Source: Whitmania pigra (taxonomy: Eukaryota > Annelida > Clitellata > Hirudinida > Haemopidae). Taken from it: a stretch of 64,000 bases of DNA. The stretch is from assembly GCA_021613335.1 (NCBI GenBank), contig JAJTWR010000251.1, positions 3,178,501 through 3,242,500 on the forward strand. Reading direction: 5' to 3'. A model generated the notes under the pieces. It saw only the letters and a list, made by a program, of their open reading frames with translations, searched no databases and was not told the origin of the DNA. A program made the translations under genes and the position numbers. Positions within the stretch are counted from its first letter, which is position 1. Each line of letters opens with the position of its first letter. Of the stretch, positions 12,600-27,179 are shown piece by piece.

Positions 12600-15500
12600 A
12601 TGTTTAACAAGTCGAAGGGATGGATGTCCGGTTCAGGTGGAGGAGGAGTTTTTAAGCCAAAAAATCCACATTCACTCGAGCACTTGAAGTATGTCTAGAA
12701 TGTTTAGTTGATAAAGTAAATGAAATACTAATCTTATGTTTAGTAAAAATAATTTTCGCTTTATTTGTTTTCGGTTGTGTGTAAACGTTTTCTTACACTT
12801 TCAAATTGCGTTTTGAAATTTATTTTCTCACAAATTTCTAATTTTCTTTCTCACAAGTTTCTAATATTCTAATGTCTCAAATATAGTTATTTTTATGCCT
12901 ATTTTTGGACACAATAATGAGAACATATCTTACAATTGTGGCATTATTTAGTGCAATTATTGATCATTTCAATATTCTGAAGGTATCTGTATGGAATCTT
13001 GTGCAAGAATCAAACAGTCACTGACCAAAACTTGAGCCTTCTAGTTGAGACTCTGAGATCAATATCAGAGATACTTATTTGGGGGGACCAAAACGACAGC
13101 TCTGTCTTTGAGTTGGTTGATTGAGTTACTATTAATAATTAATTTACTTAACTTTGTGAATAATGAGCAATTATTTTTGTTTTAATATATTGTCTGATAA
13201 TCCAATTTAATGCTAAATTTATTTTTTGGATATGATCAGAAATTGTTCCATATAAGTATTACAACATCAAATTAAGTAATGATTAAATTTTCTTAGGTGA
13301 TTCGACACTTTTATAATGCTTTGCATTTAAAATAAATGAGTTTATCAAATTGATTTATTTTGTGGAATTATCTATTTTAGTGATTTTTAGTCAATCTTAT
13401 TAGTTTTGAAATCGTATCAGTTTTATTTTAAGAACAATATATCTTATGAATCTTTTCAATGTTTGCCACTGCCATATTTGATTTAAGCATGCACTTGTTT
13501 GTTTTATTAACTTCTGTTGCAAAGCTAGATGATTAGGAAGGTGCACTTGAGGATACCAATAGGATGTGGGGCCAATCTTTTATTTAGCAAAGTTGATGCA
13601 CAAGGACTGCTGCATTTTACCATTATCATGGAATCCACACTAAATCATATAAATGTTTTTAATAATAATGAATGTAAAAATAATGTTAATAATGATATTT
13701 TATTTTATGATTATAATTACAATTATTGTTGTAATTTCAAAGCTTCTTCCTGGAGAAGAACATGTTAGTGTTTTTCCTGAAGTTCATGAGACAAAAGTCG
13801 GCTCAGTGCATCTGTGTTCAACTTCTCCAAACTCTGAACATCCTCTTTGACAACATTACCAACAAGACATCCGTCTGTCAGTCTTATTAGCATAACAAGA
13901 CTAACATATATTAACACAATTAATTAATTAATTACTTGCATGGTTAATTAATTAATTTGCAATTGCAATTAATACAATTCCAAGACAAATTTTATTGTCA
14001 AGTTTTAATGCTTAATGTTGTAATTAACATTTATCAATATTTTACTAATGTTATAATGATTAACTTTTTTTAATAAGTTACTTTGCTAAATGTGTCAAAA
14101 ATGAAATATCTCTTTATGCATTGATCTCTGAATTAATATATTTTTCCATTTAATTTCATATTTCAAGCATTAGTTTTAGATCTTTTAGAATTATGTTAAG
14201 ATTATTTATAAAGTGCCATAAGTTTCAGCGACAGGGGTTGCTCAAGTAATAATAATAAATTCCTAGTTTAGAATTTATTCTAGTGAATTATTATTCTTTT
14301 TAATGCGAATGATTTCACGTTGAAATGCAGATTACCTGTTGTCGAACAACCACATCAACTCCATCATAATTCACAAGTTTGACTTCTCTGACGAAGAGGT
14401 GGGTGATGATGATGATGATGGTGTTGATGTTGATTTTATTAACATAGAATAGTGTGACTGTGGTATTAATCATTGTTACCCAATAACTTATAGTAAAACC
14501 TCTCTGTAACGAAATCGGGATTTAAAAAATTGAAGGCTGTTATTTTATAATGCAAAGGTTCTTCATGTTATGTATGTGATAAAGTTTCTTTAAACTAGCA
14601 GCATAAATTGATTCAGATTTTCATAAAAACAAAATTTTCAACTTTTTTATTTAGTTTTTAATTGTAAGAATTAAAAACAACATGAACATTTCTTTCAAAA
14701 ATTTAAAAAGTTATATCTTGTAAAGTCTGCAATTTAAGTTAAAATTTAAGCCTAGTGTCACTTTGCGGCTTTTATAATTTTGTCTTCATTTTTAATGATT
14801 CTTGTTATTTCTTCGGACATTATTGCTAAAACGATAACACAACTTAAAATCAAAATACCGAAGATACAAAGTGAACGGAACTTTTCGTTTTTAAAAGCTC
14901 CCAAATAGTGAATATGGTAAACTAAAAATATTTGGCTATTTTAAAAACAAACAGAAGTTAATTTTTTGTCTCTGCAGAACAACTGTTTGAACAACATAAG
15001 AACCAAAATGCTTTTAATTGATTGCTATTGAGAAAATTTGTTATTGGGAATATTTTTCATACAGAAAGTATAGGGGTTGGGCGAGATCATTAAGCGGTTT
15101 TGTTAAAATATTTCTTATAGATTATAGAGAGGTTTTACTGTATAAAAATCTCTCAATGATACGTTCCATCCATCTGTCTATCCATCCTATCTTCCACAAT
15201 CACATATCAACACATCCACATCCATTTAACCACAAGCACATTCCAGGTGATGGCTTACTACATTTCCTTCCTGAAGACACTTTCCATGAAACTGAACAAG
15301 CACACAATCCACTTCTTCTACAACGAGGTTTGAACTGCCAACCTTTGGATGTCATTACATTATTCTTTCCAATTGCTGGGTCTAGTACTCTTAACTGGTG
15401 TTGTAATTGGCATTGTTCATTTATAATGACAACATGTTTGCAATTCATATCTATAGATTTGATTACTTATTCAAAATTCTTATAAACATGATGCATGTTG

Positions 15501-17995
15501 TAAAAGTGTTACCGTAGAATATGTTAGATGGAGGTATCCATTACAATGACATAATTCATGGTTTACGAGTTCCATGTTGTAAATTCTAACCTAAAAGTGC
15601 TTTTGAACTTAATCTTAATTTCATAATGTCTTTGTACTTATATACATTTGTAATTATACACATTGTTGTCATTATTTTGCTCAGTGGTGCAATCGTTGAG
15701 CCTGTCAAGTTTATTATAATTGCATTGGCAATAAATCTTTAAGATAAATTCATAAGAACATAAAAAAAAGTTGTCTAGAAAAAAAGCAGACATATAGGCC
15801 TGGCATTTGCAATCTTTAAGGTTGATATTGATGTGTTGCATGGTTGGTAGATTGTCTAGCTGGAGATGCATTTGCAGAGCGATACATCGATGTGCATGCT
15901 AATGGTTTTTGCTTGGGGTTGAACAGCAGAGACAATAAGTATTGCAGAAATATTTTCAATTATTATTAGTCACAAATATGCAAATGTATTCAAAGTAATT
16001 AAGAAAAAATTTATTTTTAACAGCACTGTTATCTTATTGTTTTTATTATTTTTTAAATTGTTATTAATACTATAATTAATTTATTTATTATTTTGGAGTG
16101 TTTTCTGATCAGCACAATAATTGCTGAGGTATTTGTAGTACCAGCCAATGGAAAAAATAAGCACATGATGATCCTACCCAATAACCAGAAGTAAATTATG
16201 GTTATTTTGAATTGGCATGCAAGTGAATTAACATAATTTATTCAATTATTGCAGCATACCAATGACTTCGCCCTATACACAGAAGCCATAAAATTCTTCA
16301 ACCATCCAGAGAGCATGGTCAGGATTGCAGTCAGAACCATCACGCTCAATGTTTACAGAGGTATTAGGAATGCATGAATCTGATTGTAAATGCCCTTATT
16401 TACGTAGTGCTAATTGTAAATCTGAATGTAGTGCCACATACATACCATATTTATTGAAGTATTAGGGATGTGTGAATCTGAATGTCAATGTCCTTCCTTT
16501 ATGTAACACCATAACATCAGAAGTATGGCTTTTGACAACCATTTACAGTAGCAGTGCGAGCTGGGTTTCGAACACAGCACTGTTGCCATTACTGCTTTAA
16601 GCTGGAACGAAACCTTCTGAGCTTGTAGATAAGATTGTTATTGTTGTTATTATTATTGCTGTTGTTAACACAACTTTGTTTTAATAATGTTGTTAATTAA
16701 TTAAGCTAGAACAATAAGTAATCCTTAAGATTTTTGCAAAAAAGATTAAGCAAATTGTCTGTTCAATTAAAAACATCACATTCCCAGTTTTGTAGATGCT
16801 CCAAAGATGATGCAACATTTTGAATGTGTGAATCCATTCTACACCGATAACAATATGTTGCAATAATGCTGACTCATTTGAGTCAGTTAATTCATTATTC
16901 ATTGTATATTTTAAGAATAATGCTTGCATGCAGAATCTCAATATGCTATTGATTGAAACATAAATCCATCCATTATTTTCAATCCACATTGCAATCAAAT
17001 CATTCAATCAAAAGAACTTAATTTGTTGTTGATTATCACTCATCAATTCATCCTCTGCAGCTTGTGTGCCCCTGTCGAAGATGGAGGAGACCAATGAGCA
17101 GTGTTTTGGTGGGTTTTTTACTCTTAAAATATTTGTAGTTTCTGTGGGTTTTCCACTGAGTGATATTGATTAATTGTTAATTCCAAGTTTTGTTCTATTT
17201 TAAAAAGTTAAAATTGATTGAATTGCCACTGTTTCCTAGTTATAGAAATCTTTGTATAATTTTGTCTGATATTGTATGATATTGCCTTACTATATCATTA
17301 TATATTCAAATTGAATTAGTTTCTTAATGTTCCACCTTGGAGCTCTGACAGGGATCCTCAGAGGAGTTTCCCCCATCTTCAAACGTCCTTTCGTGACTCC
17401 TTGCTTGAGTCCTCAATTGGTTCCTCATCCAGTCCTGACCAGCTTCTCTTGTCGTTTCCTCTAGTGCTCTTTTATTTGTATTTAGCCAATTTTTTGAGTG
17501 CCTTATGTATCCGAAGAGGATGTGAAGGCACTTCTTAATCGATCCACCATTTACCCGAGTGCGCTCCCTGGGGGTGCGAGCCGGGTTGCGAATGCACGTA
17601 ACGACCATTGCTTTCATCGACGTTCGCAAGCACATAACTCTCTGAGCCAACTCGCATGCTATTGTTGGGTCCTCTCTTTGGCGAGAGACTCGGATGCACT
17701 CAGAGATGTGGATTGATTCTGGTCCACTGCCCTTCGACGTTTTGGGGCTACTAACCTCTAATACGATAAGCCTCAGCAAAAATTATGTTATGTTTTGTTA
17801 CGTTACATTATATTGAATTGAATTATATTATATTATATTGTATTGTTCATGTCAAACGTTGCACAGAGGGCAGGAGCATGATCCATTACATCAGGGAGAG
17901 GACAGCAGCCCCCTACTTTTCAAACCTCGTCAAGTTCATAGGTCAACATGTTGTTGAACTAAACACTTCAGTCAGACAGGACAGTGAGTGAGTAA

Positions 17996-18029
<34 letters not shown>

Positions 18030-18054
18030 GGTGGTGGTGGTGTGGTGGTGGTGG

Positions 18055-18094
<40 letters not shown>

Positions 18095-19999
18095 GATACT
18101 GCTAATGATGATGAGGGTAATGTTGTTGATAATAATGGTGGTTATGATTATGATTAAGATGGTATCTCTTGACTAAGCAAATGAAACTGATAGTAATGAA
18201 AAGGAATGGCATTAATGATTAGGCTATTAAATGGCATGCATTAAGAATCAATTACAATAATTTTAGTCATAATTTATAATTATTAGCTTTCGAAAATTAC
18301 TTTGTGACTTTTGCTTCTTTCTGATATTTTTAAATATTTAATTTATAACAGTGGTCATGGCGATGAAAGCAGATGCATGCGTTTTTAAGTTTGCTTAAAT
18401 TTCACATTCTTGAATTGAAATTTTAAAATCAATAATTTTATAAACAAATGTTGCAATCAAAACCTTAAAAATGAAACATTAAAATCAAATATTTTATACA
18501 TGAAATGTTGAAATCAAATAGTTTACAAATGATGTGTTGAAATCAATTGAATATTTTATAAATAAGCACTTTACACAACTTCATTATTCTCCCAATTCCA
18601 GCCACAGCAATAAGGGTAAACTGGCTGACCTGGTTGCAGAACACCTGGATCACCTGCACTACCTGAACGACATCTTGTGTCTTGAAATTGAAGAGCTCAA
18701 TGAGACACTCACAGAGCACCTGCTAAACAGTCTCTTCATCCCGCTTTACATGGATTCACTTCTGCAAATTCCATCTTCACCTTCTTCCCAGGTGGGTTGG
18801 TTCAGTTACTTACCTGTGTATTTACTTACACCTTTGACCTTTACCTTTGTTTACCTCTGTGATTAATTAATTAATAAATTTATTATTATTATTTTTATTA
18901 TCATTATTTTTATATTTATTATTATCATTATTATCACAAGTTTGAATTGGAATAATTTGCTACTATTCTGTTGCAGCAGAGAGCCTCACATGTTGATCAA
19001 GTGGTGTCACTTTTCTTGTTGTCGCAGGTGGGTTGATGTTGTTATTGTTGTTTAGTTGTCATTGATGATGTGACCTATTATGGATTTATTTATGTTATTA
19101 TTTTTGTTCTTAATAAGTAATATACGCAATAAAAAATATTTTTACCTTCTATAGTTTACCTACATCTACATATTACATACAACATGAACATTTTCCTGAC
19201 AGTTTATTGTTGTTGGACAAAATATTTGAGATATTATGTGCTATGTACATGTGTATTACATGCACTGTGGATACAGTGTATTTACAATGAAAGTGCCAGA
19301 AAAAGTACTAGAGCTATAAAATTTCTATAGTTGGGCCTTGATAAAAAGCAAAACGTAATCGAAGTGATTACCAGTAATAGCTACTTGGGGAAATGTTGGC
19401 TAGAAAAAGTGTAAAAAATGATAATGTATGATGTAATGTAGGTGTTCCTCATCATTCACCACCCACCACTGGTGAGGGAGTTGTTGGACATCATCATCAG
19501 GGATGTTGAGGAGGATTCAAAGAAGGTGGGCACTGAAGACCTGGAGGCAGAAAAAAGTGCGGGTGCATCAACAGGTGAGTGTCTCATGTGAATGAATGAT
19601 TGGAATAGATGAATGAATGGGTGCATCAGTGCATGACTAAGTTTTGGAGAGACTGGGTCTTGTTTATATTTGATTGCAAAGAGATTCAATGATTGTTTGA
19701 TATTTCAAGTGAATTTGGATGCCTTTAATTAATTTTGTAATTATTTTAATAATTATTTACATGAAAAGAAAATTGATGCCAGTTTTGTGATATAATACTG
19801 CCAATAATTTCTGTTCAGTTGATGAAGATTGTTATGATGATGATGACCAGGTGAGAGCTGTTCACCTGCACGTATGAAGGTGTGCGAGGAGACGAACTCA
19901 ACAGATGAGGAGAAGTTGCTGAGGAGTTGTTCAAATCTCGCCATATCCTCCATCTTGCCAGCACCGGATATTGACCACATGCAGACCAAGTAATAACAT

Positions 20000-20043
<44 letters not shown>

Positions 20044-23000
20044 TGTTTGTAAGTTGAATTTGAAAGCAGACAACCCAGACAACCAAACAAGGCAGAATAA
20101 CTTTTAATATAACGGAATAGAAACGCACTCAAAACTCAACTTGAAACAATAAAACTCCACCGGAACAAATCAAAAACTAAAACATACCAAAGTTTAGAAA
20201 CTTAAATAGCCTGCCAAGTGAACGTGTGGACACAATTTGCAAAGTCTGGCAAATAATAGTAATAATATTAATAAATTAGCAAAAGGGATTTACATTGCTA
20301 CCAGCATCTTTAAAACAGTGGTCTTTACATAGAACATGTCCTAATCAGCATTCCCATTTAATTGGACTGATCATTAATCACTTAATTAATAACGTAATTA
20401 TTCAAGTAAAATTATGTGTTATTTTAATAAAGTGATTAATCGTGATTTATTTATAGGCCATATTTATCCACCATCTCCACGGCCCTTGATTGCTCCAAGG
20501 ATGACTATAGGACCCTGCTTGCACTGTGCCTCTTGTATGCTCTCAATAACAATAAAGGTCACAATTGATTATTATATTGTATTCAGTTACTTTGAATAAT
20601 AATAATATCAACAATAATAATAAAAATATCTGTGATGCTATGCACGTAAATGAACCTCATTTACGTTTACAACAGCGGTAATTATAGACTTTTTTCTAAT
20701 ATTTTTTTATTATTGTTGCTAATTGTCTCTGCTCCTCAACTGTGTCAGAACCAGTCTGACAATAGAAGCTTCATTGGGGTTGACCCTTGCCTTGAATAAT
20801 TAAATAACTGCATTTAATTATATTAAATAACACTATTATATTAAATAACACTATTATATTAAATAACACTATTATATTAAATAATAGTATTATATTAAGC
20901 ATACAAGCATTATATTGCAACTACATTAAATAATACCATTAATTGTTTACAACAGGGATCGATTCCAAACCTTTACAAATGTTGGACTCCCCCTCCTGTG
21001 CCACAAAGGTGACCTTCAACTTTGTTGATTAATTATTACATCGTATAAATATAATTAATTATTTATTTAAATTCATTGTGTAATTTGGTCAATAAACAGA
21101 TTTATTTATGTGTTTTATTAATTAAGTTTTGTATTTAATTAATTATAAATAAATATAAATTTATTTACGCCACGCATCCCTCTAAGAAAATTTAATTATA
21201 TTAAATTAATTTATAATTAATTATAATAAATTTATATTTATATTAATTTAATATAATTAATTTGCAATTATTAAATTGAGTTAATTACTAATTATATTAA
21301 ATTATAACTAATTATATTAAATTAATTTATAATTAATATAAATATAAATTTATTATAATTAATATTAAAATTAATATTAAAATTAAATTAAAATATTAAA
21401 ATTATAATTAATATTAAAATTAATATTAAAATTAAATTTATATTTATATTAATTATAAATTAATTTAATATAATTAATTTGTAATTATTAAATTGAATTA
21501 ATTACTAAATTTTAGTTATAATTTAATTTTAATTTAATTAATTGTTAAATTCAGTTAACTATGAAATTCAATTTTTAATTTTATTAAATTAAATAAAATT
21601 ATTTATTAAATAATTATTAATTTTTTCATCTCTGTTTTATCTTCTTAATCCCAGATTTTGCTAAGTTTGCTTGCAATTAATGCAATAAGAGACCAATCTA
21701 ATATTCTTTATTGATTTATTGTAATAATGTAATATATTTACTATATTATAATTCTTTGTTTGTTATAACATGGCAGGCCGATTACACGTCCAATTCATTT
21801 GTCATCCAGCACCTCATCAGGATCATGAGTCTTGCTTGTCAGAATGGTCAGTACTTTGGAGTTGCTCAGGAGTTATTTAAGCATAACAGTGATGATGATG
21901 ATGATGAGGAGGAGGATGATGTAGGTGATATTGGTGGTGGCTGTGGTAATGATGATGGTGTTGGTGATTATGATGATGAAAACAGCAGTGGTGGTGATTT
22001 TAATGGAGATGATGAGGATGAAATATTGAAGACTGTAAATAAATTAACATTGCGCAAAATGATCATTCCAGTCTGCAAAGTCAACCTTGAATGCAAATGC
22101 AAAATGTATTTGTTTTTAATTATGGAAGCATTATATGTTACTCAATAACTCGATAACTAATCAATGTAATGTTTTTTATATAAATAATTTTTAAATAATA
22201 ATAACATAGTAATAATAATGTTACATAAAATGATAATTAATTATGATATTAAAAATAAATTAATTCATCAGCTTTACCATCCTAGGAAGCAAGGTTCGCC
22301 TAGCAACCCTGGAGATGTCAGTGTTGTTGCTGAAGTCAGCCACTTGCAGGGGGGGTCGGTGCATCCTCGAGGATGGGCATTTGGCGGCCATTGAGGGTGT
22401 CAAGGAAGAGGCCACACTGCTGCTCAGGAGCTTCTACAAGGTATGGCAGAAGGTACTGAGGCTGCTCTGATTTAATTGAATTAATTGAGTTGATTGGTTG
22501 GTTGGTTCATTGATTAGTTGGTTGATTGACTGACTTGGTTTAGTAACACATTATAGTTGGATTTAATAACATTGTTAGTTATTATTTTAATTGCATTATT
22601 AGTTATTTGTAGAAATGGTATTGCTGCAATAATAATAATTACAGAGTAATTAATTAAAAATTATTTCTTATACTTAATTATCTTTTAACTTTGTATTATA
22701 TTTGTTTACCCTGGCAACAACCATTCTAAAAATAAACTGCCTTAGTAATCTTGAAAAACATCTGCCATGTGTCATTCATCCATTTGAAGTCATGTGCATC
22801 GTCTGATCAGATGTTACGCAAATGATGCACTCATTATTATGGGCATGAGCAAGTTATTCACTCAATATTATGTGCATATGCAAATAATCCAGTGAGTATT
22901 TCGATTACATGAGATTTTCAATTTTGTTTAATGCAAAAATACTAGGGTTGTTTGTTGACTCATTGTTCTTATTTTTTATTTGACAGAGCGAAGAAATATT

Positions 23001-26000
23001 TCTCGACATGTTTGAAGATGAACACAGGGAGCTGAAGGTAATTATAGTCATCACCGTCATTATCATATTATTATCATCTTCATTATCTTGATAGCATGTT
23101 TTGTCAGTGACTATTTGGCAGTACCATCATGATGACATAGTGATAATCAACAGTTAATTTTTAATGAATTAATTAAGCATTACCATTCAATTTAAATGTT
23201 TGGTAAATTTGTGTTTTATGATCTAATCGATAAGGTTAACCACAATCTCACATGTCCTCAGAAGTTCTAGCAAATAAATTTTAAAGCTATTTTTTGAAAA
23301 GTTTATTACATAATTAATTACCCAAAATACTTTTGCTATTACTAATTAAATGAATAATTAATTAACTAATTAATCTCGAGGGCATTGAACTTGGAGCAGC
23401 TGATGAAATAATATTTAAGCAATTTTTAAAATTCTTAATTACTAAATTAATAACCCCAAATAGATTATTAATATTACTAATCAGCTAATTAGTTAACTAA
23501 TTAATGATAGATGAGGCCGTTGAATGTGGAGCACCTGATGATGGATGCCTCGATTCTCCTGCCACCCATTGGAACTCCTCTGACCGGCATCGACTTCTGC
23601 AAGAGGCTTCCTTGTGGGGAGGTTGAGAGAGCCAGGAAGGTCTCTTGAAATTATTTGGCTCTTGGAATTCTTAATAAATAATACAATAATAATGAAATTA
23701 TGTCTGACTGATGTTGTGACCTTGGAAATGATTGCTTCATAAGGTGTATTTGATGGCTTGCTGGGTTCAGGGACTTGCAGGAATAAATGATGCAAATATA
23801 TTTACTGACTTAATAATTTGCTTGTTAGTTACATTATCTGTTAGTTAATTATCAGCTTTTGTACATTGCTTGTTTTAATTTTAAAAAATTCTTTCAGTTA
23901 AAGTTATGATGTTTATTTTTAAATAAAAATAATCTTTTTCTTATAATAAATATTATCATTTACTTGAGCATTAATCAATACTAATAGTATAATAAATTAA
24001 TTGATTCAATTGAAGTCATTTGATCTAAAATCAGCTGCATTGAAGTCTCCATCTTGATTGATTCCAGGCCATCCGATCGTTCTTCATCCTCAGAGAACTC
24101 TCGTGCACTCTCAGGCAGGAGGTGGAAAGTGACCTGCCCCTCACCAAGGAGTCGGAGTGTGTCAAGGTCAACGATGTCCTCGATCTCAGTGGGTGTTCCA
24201 TCATCATCGTATGGGTTGTCACCATGCTCATATTCATCTTTGTCATCAGAATCATTATCATCTTCATGGTTATCATCATCATCATTGTCATTGCTGCTTT
24301 TAAACATAATTTTATATTTGTTATATTGCTTTGTTTCAATCTTCAGTCCACTTTTAAGCTTGCTTGTTCAGGATTAATGATTCAGGAATTGCTAATGATT
24401 TAATGAATTAATTGAATAATTAACTAACAGTGACTGAGTCAATTGATCGATCGATTGACTTTTAATTGATTGATCGATCATTTAATCGATTGACTTTTGC
24501 TTTCCAGACAACAGCGACCTCATAGCTTGTACGATCCTTCACGCAGAAAAGTGAGGATCCTCTTTGCTTTTCAATTGAATTAAAATTTCTGCTGTTGCCA
24601 ATTAATTACTTTAATTAATCTTATTGGTAATTGATAACAACTCATTTGTTGTTGCTAACTCTTTAACTGTTCAGTGCTGCTGCAACATTTAAGGCTTTTC
24701 ATTGCATTTATTTTGTTGCCGTTTCTTAGTTGAACGATGTTCCAACATCAACTCATTTCCATGACAACCATTTTATGCAATAAAAATATAACTTCATCTC
24801 CTTCATTGTAGCTGTTAACTGGTTTCATTGTACATTATTATTTATTAACTTATTATCCAAATCAAATATTACATTATTACATATTATTATTATATCACCA
24901 AATTATTATACATAATTACTGTTGTGCCAGACTGCGCAAGGTACTACAATTATAAATGTTAATATTTTTTATATTATTTTACTTTATTTCATTTTATTTT
25001 CTGTCATTTCCAGCAAGAAGGAAAGAAGGTTCCTGGTGATCGATGTCCTTCAGTTGATTCTCGTTGAACCCGAGTCCAAGAGGCTTGGATGGGGGATCGT
25101 CAAGTTCGTGGGGTTCCTTCAGGTAGCATCACGTGATTGATAATGTTGATCAAGATGATGATGACGACGACGACGAATTAGTGATGATGATGATTATAAT
25201 TATGACTGTGATGCTGGCATTAGTGGTGATCCTGTTGTGATTCTGACAATGATAATGATAGGCTTATAAAGTGATTTTGGCAAGTTATCATAACAGAGGT
25301 GGTAACAATTGATGATGATAACCTGATCAGGACACAGAGGTCATGGGTGACAAGGATGATAGCAGGTGTCTGCTTGTGACCATCCACAGACCATCGTCAT
25401 CATCATCATCATCAAACCCTCTCACACGTCCATTTCCCATCCTGTCTTCAAAATTCATCTTCGATGATCACATCAGGTGTATGGCGGCCAGGTATGTCAT
25501 TCATGCCTATGATAATTATCGTAATAATAAATTATTATAATTACTATCGCACGTCATCACATACTATTCTTTGCATTGCTTTCTCGGTTGGCACACTTTT
25601 AGAGTCAATAATGACATGTGCATCAATTTGCAAATTACTTAAGCACATCATAATCCTTTTCTAAGCCTATTCCAACCTATTTAAAATCTATTCCTTATCT
25701 CATCCATCCAAAAATTCATCTGCCAAACAGACAACGCCTAACCAAGGGAAGACTCAAGGCCCGCCAAAGGAAGATGCAGATGATTGCCCGGATGCTCGAC
25801 ATGCCCAGTCATCTGGTGGACTCCATCTTCGTTGGGCCGACCGGCTCGGATATTGGGGGCAGGATCGGAAGGGAGCCTGCCTTCAGGCCTTCGTCTGCTT
25901 CCTTCATACCCGGGCAAGCCCAGAGGAGGAGAGCCGTCATCAGCCGGGAGGGTGAAAGTACGTTGGAAAAGTTTGTTGACTTTGTCCTGGGAAAATGAAG

Positions 26001-27179
26001 CAGACTAAAATGGTGTCTTCAAATTAATAAATTTGTACATTGCTTGGGTGTTGCGTTGTGTGACTTGTTTCGGTTAGTCCTTATAGGATGACTTCTCGAC
26101 TTTTATGGGTGATAGTGATAATAACGCAGTAGTTGTTTGATGCCTTAATTGTAAATTAAACTCTTGATAATTCATGCCATCGTAAGTTATCTTTTTGATG
26201 ATCTTGCAAACATTCATGCCAATGGTAAATTTATAAAAAGAATAACTATTATCATCACCACCACCATCATCAGATTCAGGTCCAATTTCACCCATTTATA
26301 ATGATGATATCCGTCACCGTTTTAAAAACATCACCAGACAGGGTCCAGCAGTCCTCAAAGAGGAATGCAATCCAAATGTCTGATCTTGACATCTCCAGTC
26401 AGCAACCCAAGGACTCGACAGATTCTTCGAACTGCAACTCATCTCGCTGTTCAACCTCATCGATCAAGCAGTCCATCTTTGCTTCGGTTGACCAAGTTCC
26501 GGCATTCGCCATGGTGGCCACGGAGCAAGAACACGAGAAGAGGTCGAGGAAATTGAGGGCCAGACTGACCGAGAGCATAGCCCGGCACCAGGGCATGAGG
26601 TCTTCTTCATTCACCCCAGACACGACCCTAACCCCAACCTCGTCTCCGACCTCTGAGATCAAGAAGAAAATGTTTCTTTCGATGGCACAGGAGGCTAAAC
26701 AGAGGCAGCAGTGCAGAAGGTTTCCAAAGTCCTCTGACACTCCCGAAAACGTTACCCAGCTCGAACTTACTACGATCAACCAATCGGAGCCTCCACCGCA
26801 CGAGGGTTCTCCCCGGTCCAGACGAGAAAGTTCGTCGAGCGTCCATTCTTCGTCCTCGGGCACTCAGGTTCCGCTCAGGTCAGTGGTGGGTGACCTCAAT
26901 ACTAAGATGGATTCCAAGCTGGAGAGAAGCTGCAGTCCGAGAATCGTTGCCAGACTTCGTAGCAGGGCCAGCTCTGAGTCCGGTGGAAAGAACACGGATG
27001 GGAAAGATCATGACCCGACTGAGGAAAGGAGGTTTTCTGGGTCACTCTTGTCAAAAAATGTGTTCACCTCACTCCTAAGTCCCCTGGTTCAAAGGTCATC
27101 AAGAGAGGGACAACTGAGCCGGGCTGAAAGTCCTGCACCAACTGGCTGCAATGCCCCGAGTTCAACTGTAAATAAATAA
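12600..27179 (+). CDS. CLEC16A: CLEC16A / Ema / GOP-1 endosomal and mitophagy regulator, complete
   Basis: Membrane-trafficking and autophagy protein; in vertebrates it works with the Nrdp1 ubiquitin ligase in mitophagy. Coding exons: 12600-12688, 12983-13111, 13743-13876, 14331-14398, 15247-15327, 16255-16360, 17061-17108, 17867-17987, 18602-18791, 18977-19027, 19442-19574, 19851-19989, 20457-20557, 20956-21008, 21777-21846, 22286-22440, 22987-23037, 23511-23639, 24068-24188, 24508-24550, 25014-25122, 25331-25491, 25731-25957, 26338-27179. The sum is 3351 nt (1116 aa; human about 1053). N-terminal FPL region: [71 protein letters not shown]. Middle: [36 protein letters not shown]. Tail: FIFDDHIRC, the basic [11 protein letters not shown] and [12 protein letters not shown], all as in CLEC16A. 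The Ser-rich last exon is lineage-specific. Despite the name there is no C-type lectin domain. Exon 7 ([10 protein letters not shown]) is poorly conserved; exon 12 has an alternative upstream acceptor. The stop sits inside an AATAAA array. Confidence 0.97.
16550..16625 (+). repeat. tRNA-derived SINE-like repeat, copy A
   Basis: GTGCGAGCTGGGTTTCGAAC resembles a tRNA B-box, and the following 50 bases align with the right half of the copy at 17491-17710 (shared order: CCATTxCTTT, then GAxC, then CTGAGC). It lies in CLEC16A intron 6. Confidence 0.5.
17491..17710 (+). repeat. SINE-like repeat, copy B
   Basis: A GC-richer island in CLEC16A intron 7. It starts TTTTTTGAGTGCCTTATGTA, shared with 63088-63160, and contains GCGAGCCGGGTTGCGAATGC, which parallels copy A. 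This explains the long spurious open frames here. Confidence 0.6.
17994..18092 (+). repeat. Compound (ATG)n-(GGT)n-(GAT)n microsatellite
   Basis: A trinucleotide array starting six bases after the CLEC16A exon 8 donor (gtgagt at 17988). A GGT/GTG block sits between two GAT/ATG blocks. It gives apparent open frames of poly-Met, poly-Asp and poly-Gly that are not genes. Confidence 0.95.
20001..20042 (+). repeat. (AAT)n microsatellite
   Basis: About 14 AAT units starting about 11 bases after the CLEC16A exon 12 donor at 19990. Confidence 0.95.
20817..20884 (+). repeat. 18-bp tandem repeat, about 3.8 copies
   Basis: The unit ATTATATTAAATAACACT starts at 20817, 20835 and 20853, followed by a partial fourth copy. 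It lies in CLEC16A intron 13. Confidence 0.9.
21160..21640. repeat. Extreme AT tract with long inverted and direct repeats
   Basis: Almost pure A/T for several hundred bases in CLEC16A intron 14. Arms 21309-21352 and 21433-21476 are perfect reverse complements over 44 bp with an 80-base spacer. A shorter, partly matching copy lies at about 21213-21262. It can form a long hairpin or cruciform. Confidence 0.85.

Noticed and set aside
17984..17987. First GTGAGT donor of CLEC16A exon 8
   Set aside because: Phase is incompatible with exon 9; the second overlapping GTGAGT at 17988 restores [11 protein letters not shown].
17988..18176. Open frame of poly-Asp, Gly, Val and Met
   Set aside because: It is a translation of a trinucleotide array in CLEC16A intron 8.
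21711..22148. 145-codon open frame with an acidic stretch
   Set aside because: It contains CLEC16A exon 15 in its middle and then runs into GAT/GGT low-complexity intron; the true exon ends at 21846.
26399..26863. 154-codon frame antisense to the last CLEC16A exon
   Set aside because: A shadow of the Ser-rich coding exon; the plus strand fits the CLEC16A tail ([12 protein letters not shown]).
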